From contig CAXKVF010000073.1 in NCBI GenBank assembly GCA_964057225.1, positions 868,001 through 932,000 on the forward strand: a stretch of 64,000 bases of DNA. Direction: 5' to 3'. Position 1 is the stretch's first letter. Each line of letters opens with the position of its first letter. This DNA is from Auanema rhodensis. Its lineage: Eukaryota; Nematoda; Chromadorea; Rhabditida; Rhabditidae. The notes beneath the pieces were generated by a model, which was not told the origin of the DNA, did no database searches, and saw only the letters and a list, made by a program, of their open reading frames with translations. Shown here in pieces: positions 12,901 to 27,600 of this stretch. A program made the translations under genes and the position numbers.

Positions 12901-15900
12901 ATTTAATTAGCATAAATTAAAGTTCACGTAAATTTCAAAGTCATGGTTACCATGCACCAATATCGATAAAAATTTGTTTTTAGACTAATATGGACATGGG
13001 GAATCTAATTTTGAAAACCGCATCTCTTTATCTTTCACGTGAAGCGAGTTACATACCAAGTGCACATCACGTGTACATTTAATTAGCATAAATTAAAGTT
13101 CACGTAAATTTCAAAGTCATGGTTACCATGAACCAATATCAATAAAAATTTGTTTTTAGACTAATATGGACATGGGGAATCTAATTTTGAAAACCGCATC
13201 TCTTTATCTTTCACGTGAAGCGAGTTACATACCAAGTGCCCATCACGTGTACATTTAATTAGCATAAATTAAAGTTCACGTAAATTTCAAAGTCATGGTT
13301 ACCATGCACCAATATCAATAAAAATTTGTTTTTAGACTAATATGGACATGGGGAATCTAATTTTGAAAACCGCATCTCTTTATCTTTCACGTGAAGCGAG
13401 TTACATACCAAGTGCACATCACGTGTACATTTAATTAGCATAAATTAAAGTTCACGTAAATTTCAAAGTCATGGTTACCATGCACCAATATCAATAAAAA
13501 TTTGTTTTTAAACTAATATGGATATGGGGAATCTAATTTTGAAAACCGCATCTCTTTATCTTTCACGTGAAGCGAGTTACATACCAAGTGCACATCACGT
13601 GTACATTTAATTAGCATAAATTAAAGTTCACGTAAATTTCAAAGTCATGGTTACCATGCACCAATATCGATAAAAATTTGTTTTTAGACTAATATGGACA
13701 TGGGGAATCTAATTTTGAAAACCGCATCTCTTTATCTTTCACGTGAAGCGAGTTACATACCAAGTGCACATCACGTGTACATTTAATTAGCATAAATTAA
13801 AGTTCACGTAAATTTCAAAGTCATGGTTACCATGAACCAATATCAATAAAAATTTGTTTTTAGACTAATATGGACATGGGGAATCTAATTTTGAAAACCG
13901 CATCTCTTTATCTTTCACGTGAAGCGAGTTACATACCAAGTGCACATCACGTGTACATTTAATTAGCATAAATTAAAGTTCACGTAAATTTCAAAGTCAT
14001 GGTTACCATGAACCAATATCGATAAAAATTTGTTTTTAGACTAATATGGACATGGGGAATCTAATTTTGGAAACCGCATCTCTTTATCTTTCACGTGAAG
14101 CGAGTTACATACCAAGTGCACATCACGTGTACATTTAATTAGCATAAATTAAAGTTCACGTAAATTTCAAAGTCATGGTTACCATGAACCAATATCAATA
14201 AAAATTTGTTTTTAGACTAATATGGACATGGGGAATCTAATTTTGAAAACCGCATCTCTTTATCTTTCACGTGAAGCGAGTTACATACCAAGTGCACATC
14301 ACGTGTACATTTAATTAGCATAAATTAAAGTTCACGTAAATTTCAAAGTCATGGTTACCATGAACCAATATCAATAAAAATTTGTTTTTAGACTAATATG
14401 GACATGGGGAATCTAATTTTGAAAACCGCATCTCTTTATCTTTCACGTGAAGCGAGTTACATACCAAGTGCCCATCACGTGTACATTTAATTAGCATAAA
14501 TTAAAGTTCACGTAAATTTCAAAGTCATGGTTACCATGCACCAATATCAATAAAAATTTGTTTTTAGACTAATATGGACATGGGGAATCTAATTTTGAAA
14601 ACCGCATCTCGTTATCTTTCACGTGAAGCGAGTTACATACCAAGTGCACATCACGTGTACATTTAATTAGCATAAATTAAAGTTCACGTAAATTTCAAAG
14701 TCATGGTTACCATGCACCAATATCAATAAAAATTTGTTTTTAGACTAATATGGACATGGGGAATCTAATTTTGAAAACCGCATCTCTCTATCTTTCACGT
14801 GAAGCGAGTTACATACCAAGTGCACATCACGTGTACATTTAATTAGCATAAATTAAAGTTCACGTAAATTTCAAAGTCATGGTTACCATGCACCAATATC
14901 AATAAAAATTTGTTTTTAGACTAATATGGACATGGGGAATCTAATTTTGAAAACCGCATCTCTTTATCTTTCACGTGAAGCGAGTTACATACCAAGTGCA
15001 CATCACGTGTACATTTAATTAGCATAAATTAAAGTTCACGTAAATTTCAAAGTCATGGTTACCATGCACCAATATCAATAAAAATTTGTTTTTAGACTAA
15101 TATGGACATGGGGAATCTAATTTTGAAAACCGCATCTCTTTATCTTTCACGTGAAGCGAGTTACATACCAAGTGCACATCACGTGTACATTTAATTAGCA
15201 TAAATTAAAGTTCACGTAAATTTCAAAGTCATGGTTACCATGAACCAATATCAATAAAAATTTGTTTTTAGACTAATATGGACATGGGGAATCTAATTTT
15301 GAAAACCGCATCTCTTTATCTTTCACGTGAAGCGAGTTACATACCAAGTGCACATCACGTGTACATTTAATTAGCATAAATTAAAGTTCACGTAAATTTC
15401 AAAGTCATGGTTACCATGAACCAATATCAATAAAAATTTGTTTTTAGACTAATATGGACATGGGGAATCTAATTTTGAAAACCGCATCTCTTTATCTTTC
15501 ACGTGAAGCGAGTTACATACCAAGTGCACATCACGTGTACATTTAATTAGCATAAATTAAAGTTCACGTAAATTTCAAAGTCATGGTTACCATGCACCAA
15601 TGTCAATAAAAATTTGTTTTTAAACTAATATGGATATGGGGAATCTAATTTTGAAAACCGCATCTCTTTATCTTTCACGTGAAGCGAGTTACATACCAAG
15701 TGCACATCACGTGTACATTTAATTAGCATAAATTAAAGTTCACGTAAATTTCAAAGTCATGGTTACCATGCACCAATATCGATAAAAATTTGTTTTTAGA
15801 CTAATATGGACATGGGGAATCTAATTTTGAAAACCGCATCTCTTTATCTTTCACGTGAAGCGAGTTACATACCAAGTGCACATCACGTGTACATTTAATT

Positions 15901-16600
15901 AGCATAAATTAAAGTTCACGTAAATTTCAAAGTCATGGTTACCATGCACCAATATCAATAAAAATTTGTTTTTAGACTAATATGGACATGGGGAATCTAA
16001 TTTTGAAAACCGCATCTCTTTATCTTTCACGTGAAGCGAGTTACATACCAAGTGCACATCACGTGTACATTTAATTAGCATAAATTAAAGTTCACGTAAA
16101 TTTCAAAGTCATGGTTACCATGCACCAATATCAATAAAAATTTGTTTTTAAACTAATATGGATATGGGGAATCTAATTTTGAAAACCGCATCTCTTTATC
16201 TTTCACGTGAAGCGAGTTACATACCAAGTGCACATCACGTGTACATTTAATTAGCATAAATTAAAGTTCACGTAAATTTCAAAGTCATGGTTACCATGCA
16301 CCAATATCGATAAAAATTTGTTTTTAGACTAATATGGACATGGGGAATCTAATTTTGAAAACCGCATCTCTTTATCTTTCACGTGAAGCGAGTTACATAC
16401 CAAGTGCACATCACGTGTACATTTAATTAGCATAAATTAAAGTTCACGTAAATTTCAAAGTCATGGTTACCATGAACCAATATCAATAAAAATTTGTTTT
16501 TAGACTAATATGGACATGGGGAATCTAATTTTGAAAACCGCATCTCTTTATCTTTCACGTGAAGCGAGTTACATACCAAGTGCCCATCACGTGTACATTT
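8800..16600 (+). repeat. Duplication with 26-monomer offset (4,576 bp)
   Basis: The stretch from about 8.8 to 12.0 kb matches about 13.4 to 16.6 kb at an offset of 4,576 bp. Shared rare variants are GATATG (8947, 13523), TTTTGGAAACC (9491, 14067), CTCGTTATC (10035, 14611), TCTCTCTATC (10205, 14781), CCAATGTC (11021, 15597) and TCGATAAA (11733, 16309). The GATATG at about 12287 has no partner at the offset, which sets the right edge. TCTCTCTATC appears again at 18301. Confidence 0.8.
10950..13300 (+). repeat. 7-monomer (1,232-bp) higher-order tandem pair
   Basis: CCAATGTC at 11021 and 12253, GATATG at about 11055/12287 and 11587/12819, and TCGATAAA at 11205/12437 and 11733/12965 all repeat at 1,232 bp. 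The pair overlaps the right part of the 26-monomer duplication, so the 7-monomer doubling and the longer duplication happened separately. Confidence 0.78.
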
Positions 16601-19139
16601 AATTAGCATAAATTAAAGTTCACGTAAATTTCAAAGTCATGGTTACCATGCACCAATATCAATAAAAATTTGTTTTTAGACTAATATGGACATGGGGAAT
16701 CTAATTTTGAAAACCGCATCTCTTTATCTTTCACGTGAAGCGAGTTACATACCAAGTGCCCATCACGTGTACATTTAATTAGCATAAATTAAAGTTCACG
16801 TAAATTTTAAAGTCATGGTTACCATGCACCAATATCAATAAAAATTTGTTTTTAGACTAATATGGACATGGGGAATCTAATTTTGAAAACCGCATCTCGT
16901 TATCTTTCACGTGAAGCGAGTTACATACCAAGTGCACATCACGTGTACATTTAATTAGCATAAATTAAAGTTCACGTAAATTTCAAAGTCATGGTTACCA
17001 TGCACCAATATCAATAAAAATTTGTTTTTAGACTAATATGGACATGGGGAATCTAATTTTGAAAACCGCATCTCTTTATCTTTCACGTGAAGCGAGTTAC
17101 ATACCAAGTGCACATCACGTGTACATTTAATTAGCATAAATTAAAGTTCACGTAAATTTCAAAGTCATGGTTACCATGCACCAATATCAATAAAAATTTG
17201 TTTTTAAACTAATATGGATATGGGGAATCTAATTTTGAAAACCGCATCTCTTTATCTTTCACGTGAAGCGAGTTACATACCAAGTGCACATCACGTGTAC
17301 ATTTAATTAGCATAAATTAAAGTTCACGTAAATTTCAAAGTCATGGTTACCATGCACCAATATCGATAAAAATTTGTTTTTAGACTAATATGGACATGGG
17401 GAATCTAATTTTGAAAACCGCATCTCTTTATCTTTCACGTGAAGCGAGTTACATACCAAGTGCACATCACGTGTACATTTAATTAGCATAAATTAAAGTT
17501 CACGTAAATTTCAAAGTCATGGTTACCATGAACCAATATCAATAAAAATTTGTTTTTAGACTAATATGGACATGGGGAATCTAATTTTGAAAACCGCATC
17601 TCTTTATCTTTCACGTGAAGCGAGTTACATACCAAGTGCACATCACGTGTACATTTAATTAGCATAAATTAAAGTTCACGTAAATTTCAAAGTCATGGTT
17701 ACCATGAACCAATATCAATAAAAATTTGTTTTTAGACTAATATGGACATGGGGAATCTAATTTTGAAAACCGCATCTCTTTATCTTTCACGTGAAGCGAG
17801 TTACATACCAAGTGCACATCACGTGTACATTTAATTAGCATAAATTAAAGTTCACGTAAATTTCAAAGTCATGGTTACCATGAACCAATATCAATAAAAA
17901 TTTGTTTTTAGACTAATATGGACATGGGGAATCTAATTTTGAAAACCGCATCTCTTTATCTTTCACGTGAAGCGAGTTACATACCAAGTGCCCATCACGT
18001 GTACATTTAATTAGCATAAATTAAAGTTCACGTAAATTTCAAAGTCATGGTTACCATGCACCAATATCAATAAAAATTTGTTTTTAGACTAATATGGACA
18101 TGGGGAATCTAATTTTGAAAACCGCATCTCGTTATCTTTCACGTGAAGCGAGTTACATACCAAGTGCACATCACGTGTACATTTAATTAGCATAAATTAA
18201 AGTTCACGTAAATTTCAAAGTCATGGTTACCATGCACCAATATCAATAAAAATTTGTTTTTAGACTAATATGGACATGGGGAATCTAATTTTGAAAACCG
18301 CATCTCTCTATCTTTCACGTGAAGCGAGTTACATACCAAGTGCACATCACGTGTACATTTAATTAGCATAAATTAAAGTTCACGTAAATTTCAAAGTCAT
18401 GGTTACCATGCACCAATGTCAATAAAAATTTGTTTTTAGACTAATATGGACATGGGGAATCTAATTTTGAAAACCGCATCTCTTCATCTTTCACATGAAG
18501 CGAGTTACATACCAAGTGCACATCACGTGTACATTTAATTAGCATAAATTAAAGTTCACGTAAATTTCAAAGTCATGGTTACCATGCACCAATATCAATA
18601 AAAATTTGTTTTTAGACTAATATGGACATGGGGAATCTAATTTTGAAAACCGCATCTCTTTATCTTTCACGTGAAGCGAGTTACATACCAAGTGCACATC
18701 ACGTGTACATTTAATTAGCATAAATTAAAGTTCACGTAAATTTCAAAGTCATGGTTACCATGAACCAATATCAATAAAAATTTGTTTTTAGACTAATATG
18801 GACATGGGGAATCTAATTTTGAAAACCGCATCTCTTTATCTTTCACGTGAAGCGAGTTACATACCAAGTGCACATCACGTGTACATTTAATTAGCATAAA
18901 TTAAAGTTCACGTAAATTTCAAAGTCATGGTTACCATGAACCAATATCAATAAAAATTTGTTTTTAGACTAATATGGACATGGGGAATCTAATTTTGAAA
19001 ACCGCATCTCTTTATCTTTCACGTGAAGCGAGTTACATACCAAGTGCACATCACGTGTACATTTAATTAGCATAAATTAAAGTTCACGTAAATTTCAAAG
19101 TCATGGTTACCATGCACCAATATCAATAAAAATTTGTTT

Positions 19140-21360
19140 TTAGACTAATATGGACATGGGGAATCTAATTTTGAAAACCGCATCTCTTTATCTTTCACGT
19201 GAAGCGAGTTACATACCAAGTGCACATCACGTGTACATTTAATTAGCATAAATTAAAGTTCACGTAAATTTCAAAGTCATGGTTACCATGCACCAATATC
19301 AATAAAAATTTGTTTTTAGACCAATATGGACATAGGGAATCTAATTTTGAAAACCGCATCTCTTTATCTTTCAAGTGAAGCGAGTTACATACCAAGTGCA
19401 CATCACGTGTACATTTAATTAGCATAAATTAAAGTTCACGTAAATTTCAAAGTCATGGTTACCATGAACCAATATCAATAAAAATTTGTTTTTAGACTAA
19501 TATGGACATGGGGAATCTAATTTTGAAAACCGCATCTCTTTATCTTTCACGTGAAGCGAGTTACATACCAAGTGCACATCACGTGTACATTTAATTAGCA
19601 TAAATTAAAGTTCACGTAAATTTCAAAGTCATGGTTACCATGCACCAATATCAATAAAAATTTGTTTTTAGACTAATATGGACATGGGGAATCTAATTTT
19701 GAAAACCGCATCTCTTTATCTTTCAAGTGAAGCGAGTTACATACCAAGTGCACATCACGTGTACATTTAATTAGCATAAATTAAAGTTCACGTAAATTTC
19801 AAAGTCATGGTTACCATGAACCAATATCAATAAAAATTTGTTTTTAGACTAATATGGACATGGGGAATCTAATTTTGAAAACCGCATCTCTTTATCTTTC
19901 ACGTGAAGCGAGTTACATACCAAGTGCACATCACGTGTACATTCAATTAGCATAAATTAAAGTTCACGTAAATTTCAAAGTCATGGTTACCATGAACCAA
20001 TATCAATAAAAATTTGTTTTTAGACTAATATGGACATGGGGAATCTAATTTTGAAAACCGCATCTCTTTATCTTTCACGTGAAGCGAGTTACATACCAAG
20101 TGCACATCACGTGTACATTTAATTAGCATAAATTAAAGTTCACGTAAATTTCAAAGTCATGGTTACCATGCACCAATGTCAATAAAAATTTGTTTTTAGA
20201 CTAATATGGACATGGGGAATCTAATTTTGAAAACCGCATCTCTTCATCTTTCACGTGAAGCGAGTTACATACCAAGTGCACATCACGTGTACATTTAATT
20301 AGCATAAATTAAAGTTCACTTAAATTTCAAAGTCATGGTTACCATGCACCAATATCAATAAAAATTTGTTTTTAGACTAATATGGACATGGGGAATCTAA
20401 TTTTGAAAACCGCATCTCTTCATCTTTCACGTGAAGCGAGTTACATACCAAGTGCACATCACGTGTACATTTAATTAGCATAAATTAAAGTTCACGTAAA
20501 TTTCAAAGTCATGGTTACCATGCACCAATATCAATAAAAATTTGTTTTTAGACTAATATGGACATGGGGAATCTAATTTTGAAAACCGCATCTCTCTATC
20601 TTTCACGTGAAGCGAGTTACATACCAAGTGCACATCACATGTACATTTAATTAGCATAAATTAAAGTTCACGTAAATTTCAAAGTCATGGTTACCATGCA
20701 CCAATGTCAATAAAAATTTGTTTTTAGACTAATATGGACATGGGGAATCTAATTTTGAAAACCGCATCTCTTTATCTTTCACGTGAAGCGAGTTACATAC
20801 CAAGTGCACATCACGTGTACATTTAATTAGCATAAATTAAAGTTCACGTAAATTTCAAAGTCATGGTTACCATGAACCAATATCAATAAAAATTTGTTTT
20901 TAGACTAATATGGACATGGGGAATCTAATTTTGAAAACCGCATCTCTTTATCTTTCACGTGAAGCGAGTTACATACCAAGTGCACATCACGTGTACATTT
21001 AATTAGCATAAATTAAAGTTCACGTAAATTTCAAAGTCATGGTTACCATGCACCAATATCAATAAAAATTTGTTTTTAGACTAATATGGACATGGGGAAT
21101 CTAATTTTGAAAACCGCATCTCTTTATCTTTCACGTGAAGCGAGTTACATACCAAGTGCACATCACGTGTACATTTAATTAGCATAAATTAAAGTTCACG
21201 TAAATTTCAAAGTCATGGTTACCATGCACCAATATCAATAAAAATTTGTTTTTAGACCAATATGGACATAGGGAATCTAATTTTGAAAACCGCATCTCTT
21301 TATCTTTCAAGTGAAGCGAGTTACATACGAAGTGCACATCACGTGTACATTTAATTAGCA
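19140..21360 (+). repeat. Variant monomers repeated at an 11-monomer offset (1,936 bp)
   Basis: Monomers near 19.3 kb and 21.25 kb share the otherwise absent AGACCAATATGGACATAGGG, followed by TCAAGTGAAG. Their offset is 11 x 176 bp. These variants remove minus-strand stops and so create 60-codon minus-strand open frames at 19243-19425 and 21179-21361, which I do not regard as genes. Confidence 0.72.
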
Positions 21361-21699
21361 TAAATTAAAGTTCACGTAAATTTCAAAGTCATGGTTACCA
21401 TGCACCAATATCAATAAAAATTTGTTTTTAGACTAATATGGACATGGGGAATCTAATTTTGAAAACCGCATCTCTTTATCTTTCACTTGAAGCGAGTTAC
21501 ATACCAAGTGCACATCACGTGTACATTTAATTAGCATAAGTTAAAGTTCACGTAAATTTCAAAGTCATGGTTACAATGCACCAATATCAATAAAAATTTG
21601 TTTTTAGACTAATATGGACATGGGGAATCTAATTTTGAAAACCGCATCTCTTTATCTTTCACTTGAAGCGAGTTACATACCAAGTGCACATCACGTGTA

Positions 21700-23900
21700 C
21701 ATTTAATTAGCATAAATTAAAGTTCACGTAAATTTCAAAGTCATGGTTACAATGCACCAATATCAATAAAAATTTGTTTTTAAACTAATATGGACATGGG
21801 GAATCTAATTTTGGAAACCGCATCTCTTTATCTTTCACGTGAAGCGAGTTACATACCAAGTGCACATCACGTGTACATTTAATTAGCATAAATTAAAGTT
21901 CACGTAAATTTCAAAGTCATGGTTACCATGCACCAATATCAATAAAAATTTGTTTTTAGACTAATATGGACATGGGGAATCTAATTTTGAAAACCGCATC
22001 TCTTTATCTTTCACGTGAAGCGAGTTACATACCAAGTGCACATCACGTGTACATTTAATTAGCATAAATTAAAGTTCACGTAAATTTCAAAGTCATGGTT
22101 ACCATGAACCAATATCAATAAAAATTTGTTTTTAGACTAATATGGACATGGGGAATCTAATTTTGAAAACCGCATCTCTTTATCTTTCACGTGAAGCGAG
22201 TTACATACCAAGTGCACATCACGTATACATTTAATTAGCATAAATTAAAGTTCACGTAAATTTCAAAGTCATGGTTACCATGAACCAATATCAATAAAAA
22301 TTTGTTTTTAGACTAATATGGACATGGGGAATCTAATTTTGAAAACCGCATCTCTTTATCTTTCACGTGAAGCGAGTTACATACCAAGTGCACATCACGT
22401 GTACATTTAATTAGCATAAATTAAAGTTCACGTAAATTTCAAAGTCATGGTTACCATGCACCAATATCAATAAAAATTTGTTTTTAAACTAATATGGACA
22501 TGGGGAATCTAATTTTGGAAACCGCATCTCTTTATCTTTCACGTGAAGCGAGTTACATACCAAGTGCACATCACGTGTACATTTAATTAGCATAAATTAA
22601 AGTTCACGTAAATTTCAAAGTCATGGTTACAATGCACCAATATCAATAAAAATTTGTTTTTAGACTAATATGGACATGGGGAATCTAATTTTGAAAACCG
22701 CATCTCTTTATCTTTCACTTGAAGCGAGTTACATACCAAGTGCACATCACGTGTACATTTAATTAGCATAAATTAAAGTTCACGTAAATTTCAAAGTCAT
22801 GGTTACAATGCACCAATATCAATAAAAATTTGTTTTTAAACTAATATGGACATGGGGAATCTAATTTTGGAAACCGCATCTCTTTATCTTTCACGTGAAG
22901 CGAGTTACATACCAAGTGCACATCACGTGTACATTTAATTAGCATAAATTAAAGTTCACGTAAATTTCAAAGTCATGGTTACCATGCACCAATATCAATA
23001 AAAATTTGTTTTTAGACTAATATGGACATGGGGAATCTAATTTTGAAAACCGCATCTCTTTATCTTTCACGTGAAGCGAGTTACATACCAAGTGCACATC
23101 ACGTGTACATTTAATTAGCATAAATTAAAGTTCACGTAAATTTCAAAGTCATGGTTACCATGAACCAATATCAATAAAAATTTGTTTTTAGACTAATATG
23201 GACATGGGGAATCTAATTTTGAAAACCGCATCTCTTTATCTTTCACGTGAAGCGAGTTACATACCAAGTGCACATCACGTATACATTTAATTAGCATAAA
23301 TTAAAGTTCACGTAAATTTCAAAGTCATGGTTACCATGAACCAATATCAATAAAAATTTGTTTTTAGACTAATATGGACATGGGGAATCTAATTTTGAAA
23401 ACCGCATCTCTTTATCTTTCACGTGAAGCGAGTTACATACCAAGTGCACATCACGTGTACATTTAATTAGCATAAATTAAAGTTCACGTAAATTTCAAAG
23501 TCATGGTTACCATGCACCAATATCAATAAAAATTTGTTTTTAAACTAATATGGACATGGGGAATCTAATTTTGGAAACCGCATCTCTTTATCTTTCACGT
23601 GAAGCGAGTTACATACCAAGTGCACATCACGTGTACATTTAATTAGCATAAATTAAAGTTCACGTAAATTTCAAAGTCATGGTTACCATGCACCAATATC
23701 AATAAAAATTTGTTTTTAGACTAATATGGACATGGGGAATCTAATTTTGAAAACCGCATCTCTTTATCTTTCAAGTGAAGCGAGTTACATACCAAGTGCA
23801 CATCACGTGTACATTTAATTAGCATAAATTAAAGTTCACGTAAATTTCAAAGTCATGGTTACCATGAACCAATATCAATAAAAATTTGTTTTTAGACTAA
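21700..23900 (+). repeat. 6-monomer (1,056-bp) higher-order tandem pair
   Basis: GGTTACAATGC with CACTTGAAG monomers, then TTTTGGAAACC at 21811 and 22867, and CACGTATAC at about 22221 and 23277 repeat at 1,056 bp. A related run of the same variants lies at 24.1-24.5 kb. Confidence 0.75.
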
Positions 23901-24689
23901 TATGGACATGGGGAATCTAATTTTGAAAACCGCATCTCTTTATCTTTCACGTGAAGCGAGTTACATACGAAGTGCACATCACGTGTACATTTAATTAGCA
24001 TAAATTAAAGTTCACGTAACTTTCAAAGTCATGGTTACCATGCACCAATATCAATAAAAATTTGTTTTTAGACTAATATGGACATGGGGAATCTAATTTT
24101 GAAAACCGCATCTCTTTATCTTTCACTTGAAGCGAGTTACATACCAAGTGCACATCACGTGTACATTTAATTAGCATAAATTAAAGTTCACGTAAATTTC
24201 AAAGTCATGGTTACAATGCACCAATATCAATAAAAATTTGTTTTTAGACTAATATGGACATGGGGAATCTAATTTTGAAAACCGCATCTCTTTATCTTTC
24301 ACTTGAAGCGAGTTACATACCAAGTGCACATCACGTGTACATTTAATTAGCATAAATTAAAGTTCACGTAAATTTCAAAGTCATGGTTACAATGCACCAA
24401 TATCAATAAAAATTTGTTTTTAAACTAATATGGACATGGGGAATCTAATTTTGGAAACCGCATCTCTTTATCTTTCACGTGAAGCGAGTTACATACCAAG
24501 TGCACATCACGTGTACATTTAATTAGCATAAATTAAAGTTCACGTAAATTTCAAAGTCATGGTTACCATGCACCAATATCAATAAAAATTTGTTTTTAGA
24601 CTAATATGGACATGGGGAATCTAATTTTGAAAACCGCATCTCTTTATCTTTCACGTGAAGCGAGTTACATACCAAGTGCACATCACGTG

Positions 24690-27600
24690 TACATTTAATT
24701 AGCATAAATTAAAGTTCACGTAAATTTCAAAGTCATGGTTACCATGAACCAATATCAATAAAAATTTGTTTTTAGACTAATATGGACATGGGGAATCTAA
24801 TTGTGAAAACCGCATCTCTTTATCTTTCACGTGAAGCGAGTTACATACCAAGTGCACATCACGTGTACATTTAATTAGCATAAATTAAAGTTCACGTAAA
24901 TTTCAAAGTCATGGTTACCATGAACCAATATCAATAAAAATTTGTTTTTAGACTAATATGGACATGGGGAATCTAATTTTGAAAACCGCATCTCTTTATC
25001 TTTCACGTGAAGCGAGTTACATACCAAGTGCACATCACGTGTACATTTAATTAGCATAAATTAAAGTTCACGTAAATTTCAAAGTCATGGTTACCATGCA
25101 CCAATATCAATAAAAATTTGTTTTTAGACTAATATGGACATGGGGAATCTAATTTTGAAAACCGCATCTCTTCATCTTTCACGTGAAGCGAGTTACATAC
25201 CAAGTGCACATCACGTGTACATTTAATTAGCATAAATTAAAGTTCACGTAAATTTCAAAGTCATGGTTACCATGAACCAATATCAATAAAAATTTGTTTT
25301 TCGACTAATATGGACATGGGGAATCTAATTTTGAAAACCGCATCTCTTTATCTTTCACGTGAAGCGAGTTACATACCAAGTGCACATCACGTGTACATTT
25401 AATTAGCATAAATTAAAGTTCACGTAAATTTCAAAGTCATGGTTACCATGCACCAATATCAATAAAAATTTGTTTTTAAACTAATATGGACATGGGGAAT
25501 CTAATTTTGAAAACCGCATCTCTTTATCTTTCACGTGAAGCGAGTTACATACCAAGTGCACATCACGTGTACATTTAATTAGCATAAATTAAAGTTCACG
25601 TAACTTTCAAAGTCATGGTTACCATGCACCAATATCAATAAAAATTTGTTTTTAGACTAATATGGACATGGGGAATCTAATTTTGAAAACCGCATCTCTT
25701 TATCTTTCACGTGAAGCGAGCTACATACTAAGTGCACATCACGTGTACATTTAATTAGCATAAATTAAAGTTCACGTAAATTTCAAAGTCATGGTTACCA
25801 TGAACCAATATCAATAAAAATTTGTTTTTATACTAATATGGAAATGAGGAATCTAATTTTGAAAACCGCATCTCTTTATCTTTCACGTGAAGCGAGTTAC
25901 ATACCAAGTGCACATCACGTGTACATTTAATTAGCATAAATTAAAGTTCACGTAAATTTCAAAGTCATGGTTACCATGCACCAATATCAATACAAATTTG
26001 TTTTTAAACTAATATGGAAATGAGGAATCTAATTTTGAAAACCGCATCTCTTTATCTTTCACGTGAAGCGAGTTACATACCAAGTGCACATCACGTGTAC
26101 ATTTAATTAGCATAAATTAAAGTTCACGTAAATTTCAAAGTCATGGTTACCATGCACCAATATCGATAAAAATTTGTTTTTAGACTAATATGGACATGGG
26201 GAATCTAATTTTGAAAACCGCATCTCTTTATCTTTCACGTGAAGCGAGTTACATACCAAGTGCACATCACGTGTACATTTAATTAGCATAAATTAAAGTT
26301 CACGTAAATTTCAAAGTCATGGTTACCATGAACCAATATCAATAAAAATTTGTTTTTAGACTAATATGGACATGGGGAATCTAATTTTGAAAACCGCATC
26401 TCTTTATCTTTCACGTGAAGCGAGTTACATACCAAGTGCACATCACGTGTACATTTAATTAGCATAAATTAAAGTTCACGTAAATTTCAAAGTCATGGTT
26501 ACCATGAACCAATATCAATAAAAATTTGTTTTTAGACTAATATGGACATGGGGAATCTAATTTTGAAAACCGCATCTCTTTATCTTTCACGTGAAGCGAG
26601 TTACATACCAAGTGCCCATCACGTGTACATTTAATTAGCATAAATTAAAGTTCACGTAAATTTCAAAGTCATGGTTACCATGCACCAATATCAATAAAAA
26701 TTTGTTTTTAAACTAATATGGATATGGGGAATCTAATTTTGAAAACCGCATCTCTTTATCTTTCACGTGAAGCGAGTTACATACCAAGTGCACATCACGT
26801 GTACATTTAATTAGCATAAATTAAAGTTCACGTAAATTTCAAAGTCATGGTTACCATGCACCAATATCGATAAAAATTTGTTTTTAGACTAATATGGACA
26901 TGGGGAATCTAATTTTGAAAACCGCATCTCTTTATCTTTCACGTGAAGCGAGTTACATACCAAGTGCACATCACGTGTACATTTAATTAGCATAAATTAA
27001 AGTTCACGTAAATTTCAAAGTCATGGTTACCATGAACCAATATCAATAAAAATTTGTTTTTAGACTAATATGGACATGGGGAATCTAATTTTGAAAACCG
27101 CATCTCTTTATCTTTCACGTGAAGCGAGTTACATACCAAGTGCACATCACGTGTACATTTAATTAGCATAAATTAAAGTTCACGTAAATTTCAAAGTCAT
27201 GGTTACCATGAACCAATATCAATAAAAATTTGTTTTTAGACTAATATGGACATGGGGAATCTAATTTTGAAAACCGCATCTCTTTATCTTTCACGTGAAG
27301 CGAGTTACATACCAAGTGCCCATCACGTGTACATTTAATTAGCATAAATTAAAGTTCACGTAAATTTCAAAGTCATGGTTACCATGCACCAATATCAATA
27401 AAAATTTGTTTTTAGACTAATATGGACATGGGGAATCTAATTTTGAAAACCGCATCTCGTTATCTTTCACGTGAAGCGAGTTACATACCAAGTGCACATC
27501 ACGTGTACATTCAATTAGCATAAATTAAAGTTCACGTAAATTTCAAAGTCATGGTTACCATGCACCAATATCAATAAAAATTTGTTTTTAGACTAATATG

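Noticed and set aside
19243-19425. 60-codon minus-strand ORF, with a near-identical one at 21179-21361
   Set aside because: Pure satellite sequence; the frame is open only because two rare variants remove a minus-strand stop in these monomers. No domain, and the two are duplicates of each other.
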